From positions 1-5,940 of the forward strand of contig JAHFEM010000144.1 in the NCBI GenBank assembly GCA_023248505.1: DNA of 5,940 nt, in the 5' to 3' direction. The translations under genes were made by a program, and so were the position numbers. This document shows positions 5,586 through 5,940 of the stretch, piece by piece; the first letter of the stretch is position 1; each line of letters begins with the position of its first letter. The notes beneath the pieces are model-generated. The model had not been told where the DNA came from. It searched no databases and worked only from the letters and a program-made list of their open reading frames with translations. Source of the DNA: Nitrospirota bacterium. GTDB lineage: Bacteria > Nitrospirota > Nitrospiria > SBBL01 > Manganitrophaceae.

Positions 5586-5613
5586 TTAATCTTCAATTAA
5601 TCCCGCCTTAACC
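5586..5613 (+). promoter_or_regulatory. Candidate OmpR-family operator: three phased TTAAYC boxes
   Basis: TTAATC (5586-5591), TTAATC (5597-5602) and TTAACC (5608-5613) recur with an exact 11-bp period, i.e. hexamer-N5-hexamer-N5-hexamer. Tandem half-sites on one helix face at one-turn spacing are how PhoB-, PhoP- and PmrA-type regulators bind. The site begins 7 bp after the kinase stop and precedes the next transcription unit, so the regulator encoded here is the natural candidate to bind it. Part of the AT-rich sequence can also form a weak 5-bp hairpin. Confidence 0.45.
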
Positions 5614-5616
5614 TTC

Positions 5617-5645
5617 TTGGTTTAAAGTCACCTCCAGGATAAATG
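5617..5645 (+). promoter_or_regulatory. Weak candidate promoter next to the TTAAYC boxes
   Basis: TTGGTT (5617-5622) and TAAATG (5640-5645) are 17 bp apart and start 4 bp after the third TTAAYC box. The poor consensus match would suit a promoter that needs an activator. The assignment is tentative because other AT-rich hexamers nearby could serve. Confidence 0.25.
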
Positions 5646-5651
5646 ATTTAT
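5639..5651. promoter_or_regulatory. 13-bp perfect palindrome
   Basis: ATAAAT-G-ATTTAT is a perfect inverted repeat with a one-base centre. It sits on or just after the candidate -10 of the downstream unit, where a dimeric repressor would act. It is AT-rich and could be chance. Confidence 0.25.
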
Positions 5652-5665
5652 TTTCATCAATCTAA

Positions 5666-5764
5666 TCCGGCTGAGCCGGAAAGGGGGCTTGCGTCGCCCC
5701 CTCCACCGGCAAAGCCGGATGGAGCCTCCCCCTCAACGCTCACATTCGTTCGCTGGTTACGAAT
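5666..5764 (+). repeat. Cluster of four hairpins, REP-like element or structured 5' leader
   Basis: Four stems lie in 99 bp. The first is TCCGGC-TGA-GCCGGA (5666-5680, six pairs). The second is AGGGGGC with GCCCCCT (5682-5702, seven pairs, 7-nt loop). The third is TCCA-CCGGC-AAA-GCCGG-A-TGGA (5702-5723, nine pairs with one bulge). The fourth is ATTCGT with ACGAAT (5744-5764, six pairs, 9-nt loop). The first and third share the CCGGC-N3-GCCGG core and flank the G/C-rich second, the layout of palindromic intergenic repeats. No U-tract follows, so these are not ordinary terminators. The cluster ends 2 bp before the ribosome site of the small ORF. Confidence 0.55.
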
Positions 5765-5779
5765 CCGGAGGAGACAAAA

Positions 5780-5848
5780 ATGATCTACGCAGAAAACGGA
5801 TATCTTTTAAACACAGACTCTATTGATCGGGAGGTTTTCTCACCATGA
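5780..5848 (+). CDS. 22-residue small ORF coupled to the next gene, possible leader peptide
   Basis: The ORF begins ATG at 5780, starts MIYAENGYLL and ends EVFSP, 22 codons and a TGA stop. GGAGGAG (5767-5773) lies 6 nt upstream, one of the best ribosome sites in the window. The stop shares ATGA with the ATG of the following gene (5845), the classical sign of translational coupling. The ORF also covers that gene's own GGGAGG site, so ribosomes translating it would open or occupy that site. The peptide has no membrane segment or recognised motif and no run of a single amino acid that would suggest attenuation. It may be a coupling peptide or a small functional protein; the alternative is a chance ORF within the leader. 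Confidence 0.5.
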   Translation: MIYAENGYLLNTDSIDREVFSP

Positions 5849-5940
5849 AGCAAGCTCGAAAGATCCTGGCGCCCATTTCGTTTCTCCTCTTCGGCCTCAT
5901 CATCGGGAATCTCATCACATCCCATTTTCACTTCTTTTCC
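5845..5940 (+). CDS. N-terminus of a membrane-anchored or exported protein (cut by right window edge)
   Basis: Thirty-two codons are visible: MKQARKILAP, then a hydrophobic run at about 7-24 (ILAPISFLLFGLIIGNLI), then SHFHFFS. Positive residues K2, R5 and K6 ahead of the helix give an N-in orientation, either as an uncleaved anchor or a signal sequence. No Ala-x-Ala cleavage site is seen before the edge. GGGAGG (5829-5834) lies 10 nt before the ATG, and the start overlaps the stop of the small ORF by ATGA. The position behind an OmpR-family regulator and kinase suggests an envelope protein of that regulon. An HtrA/DegP-type periplasmic protease would fit such a start, but nothing in the visible part proves it. 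Confidence 0.65.
   Translation, partial: MKQARKILAPISFLLFGLIIGNLITSHFHFFS

Noticed and set aside
5574..5591. GATTA..TAATC hairpin with a T-run right after the kinase gene as an intrinsic terminator
   Set aside because: The stem is only five weak A/T-rich pairs and the six T residues lie in the loop rather than after the stem.
1..5940. CRISPR array, insertion sequence, integrase or attachment site at the tRNA genes
   Set aside because: No regularly spaced repeats or transposase/integrase frame was seen, and no duplicated tRNA 3' end was found near the tRNAs in this window.

Overview
The window looks like chromosomal DNA of a Gram-negative (diderm) bacterium with GC content clearly above 50%. 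The diderm assignment rests on three things: a Tol-type proton-channel cluster, a lipoprotein with a clean lipobox, and a CusS-like histidine kinase with a periplasmic loop. The style of the propeller protein and the general gene repertoire would fit Nitrospirota or a deltaproteobacterial-type lineage. That placement is inference only, because no diagnostic marker gene is present.

Layout. The left half (1-2198) reads leftwards on the minus strand: tRNA-Val(TAC), tRNA-Asp(GTC), tolQ, tolR, and the first 64 codons of a TolA/TonB-like transducer cut by the window edge. The Tol genes are unusually spread out, with 137 bp between tolQ and tolR and 287 bp between tolR and the transducer. The larger gap can fold into consecutive hairpins, part of which weakly resembles the core of a cobalamin riboswitch.

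The centre (about 2199-2340) is a divergent control region. A strong TTGACA-17-TATTCT promoter faces the tRNAs, and a weaker candidate faces right; their -10 elements overlap.

The right half reads rightwards. It holds a lipoprotein built as a seven-bladed Reg_prop-type beta-propeller, an OmpR/PhoB-family response regulator, and a HAMP-containing histidine kinase that overlaps the regulator by 17 nt. The regulator has its own extended -10 promoter (TGTTATAAT) placed so that transcription should begin at the A of its ATG, so a leaderless mRNA is predicted.

Behind the kinase (5580-5940) lies a dense control region. It has three TTAAYC half-sites at exact 11-bp spacing (the usual layout of an OmpR-family operator), a 13-bp palindrome, and a run of four hairpins. 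Next comes a 22-codon ORF with a very strong ribosome binding site, whose stop overlaps (ATGA) the start of a membrane-anchored or exported protein cut by the right edge.

Working model (inference): the propeller lipoprotein may act as a separate sensory or accessory partner of the kinase. The phosphorylated regulator may bind the 11-bp-phased boxes to drive the coupled small ORF and envelope gene downstream. The Tol cluster and tRNAs to the left look like an independent housekeeping block.
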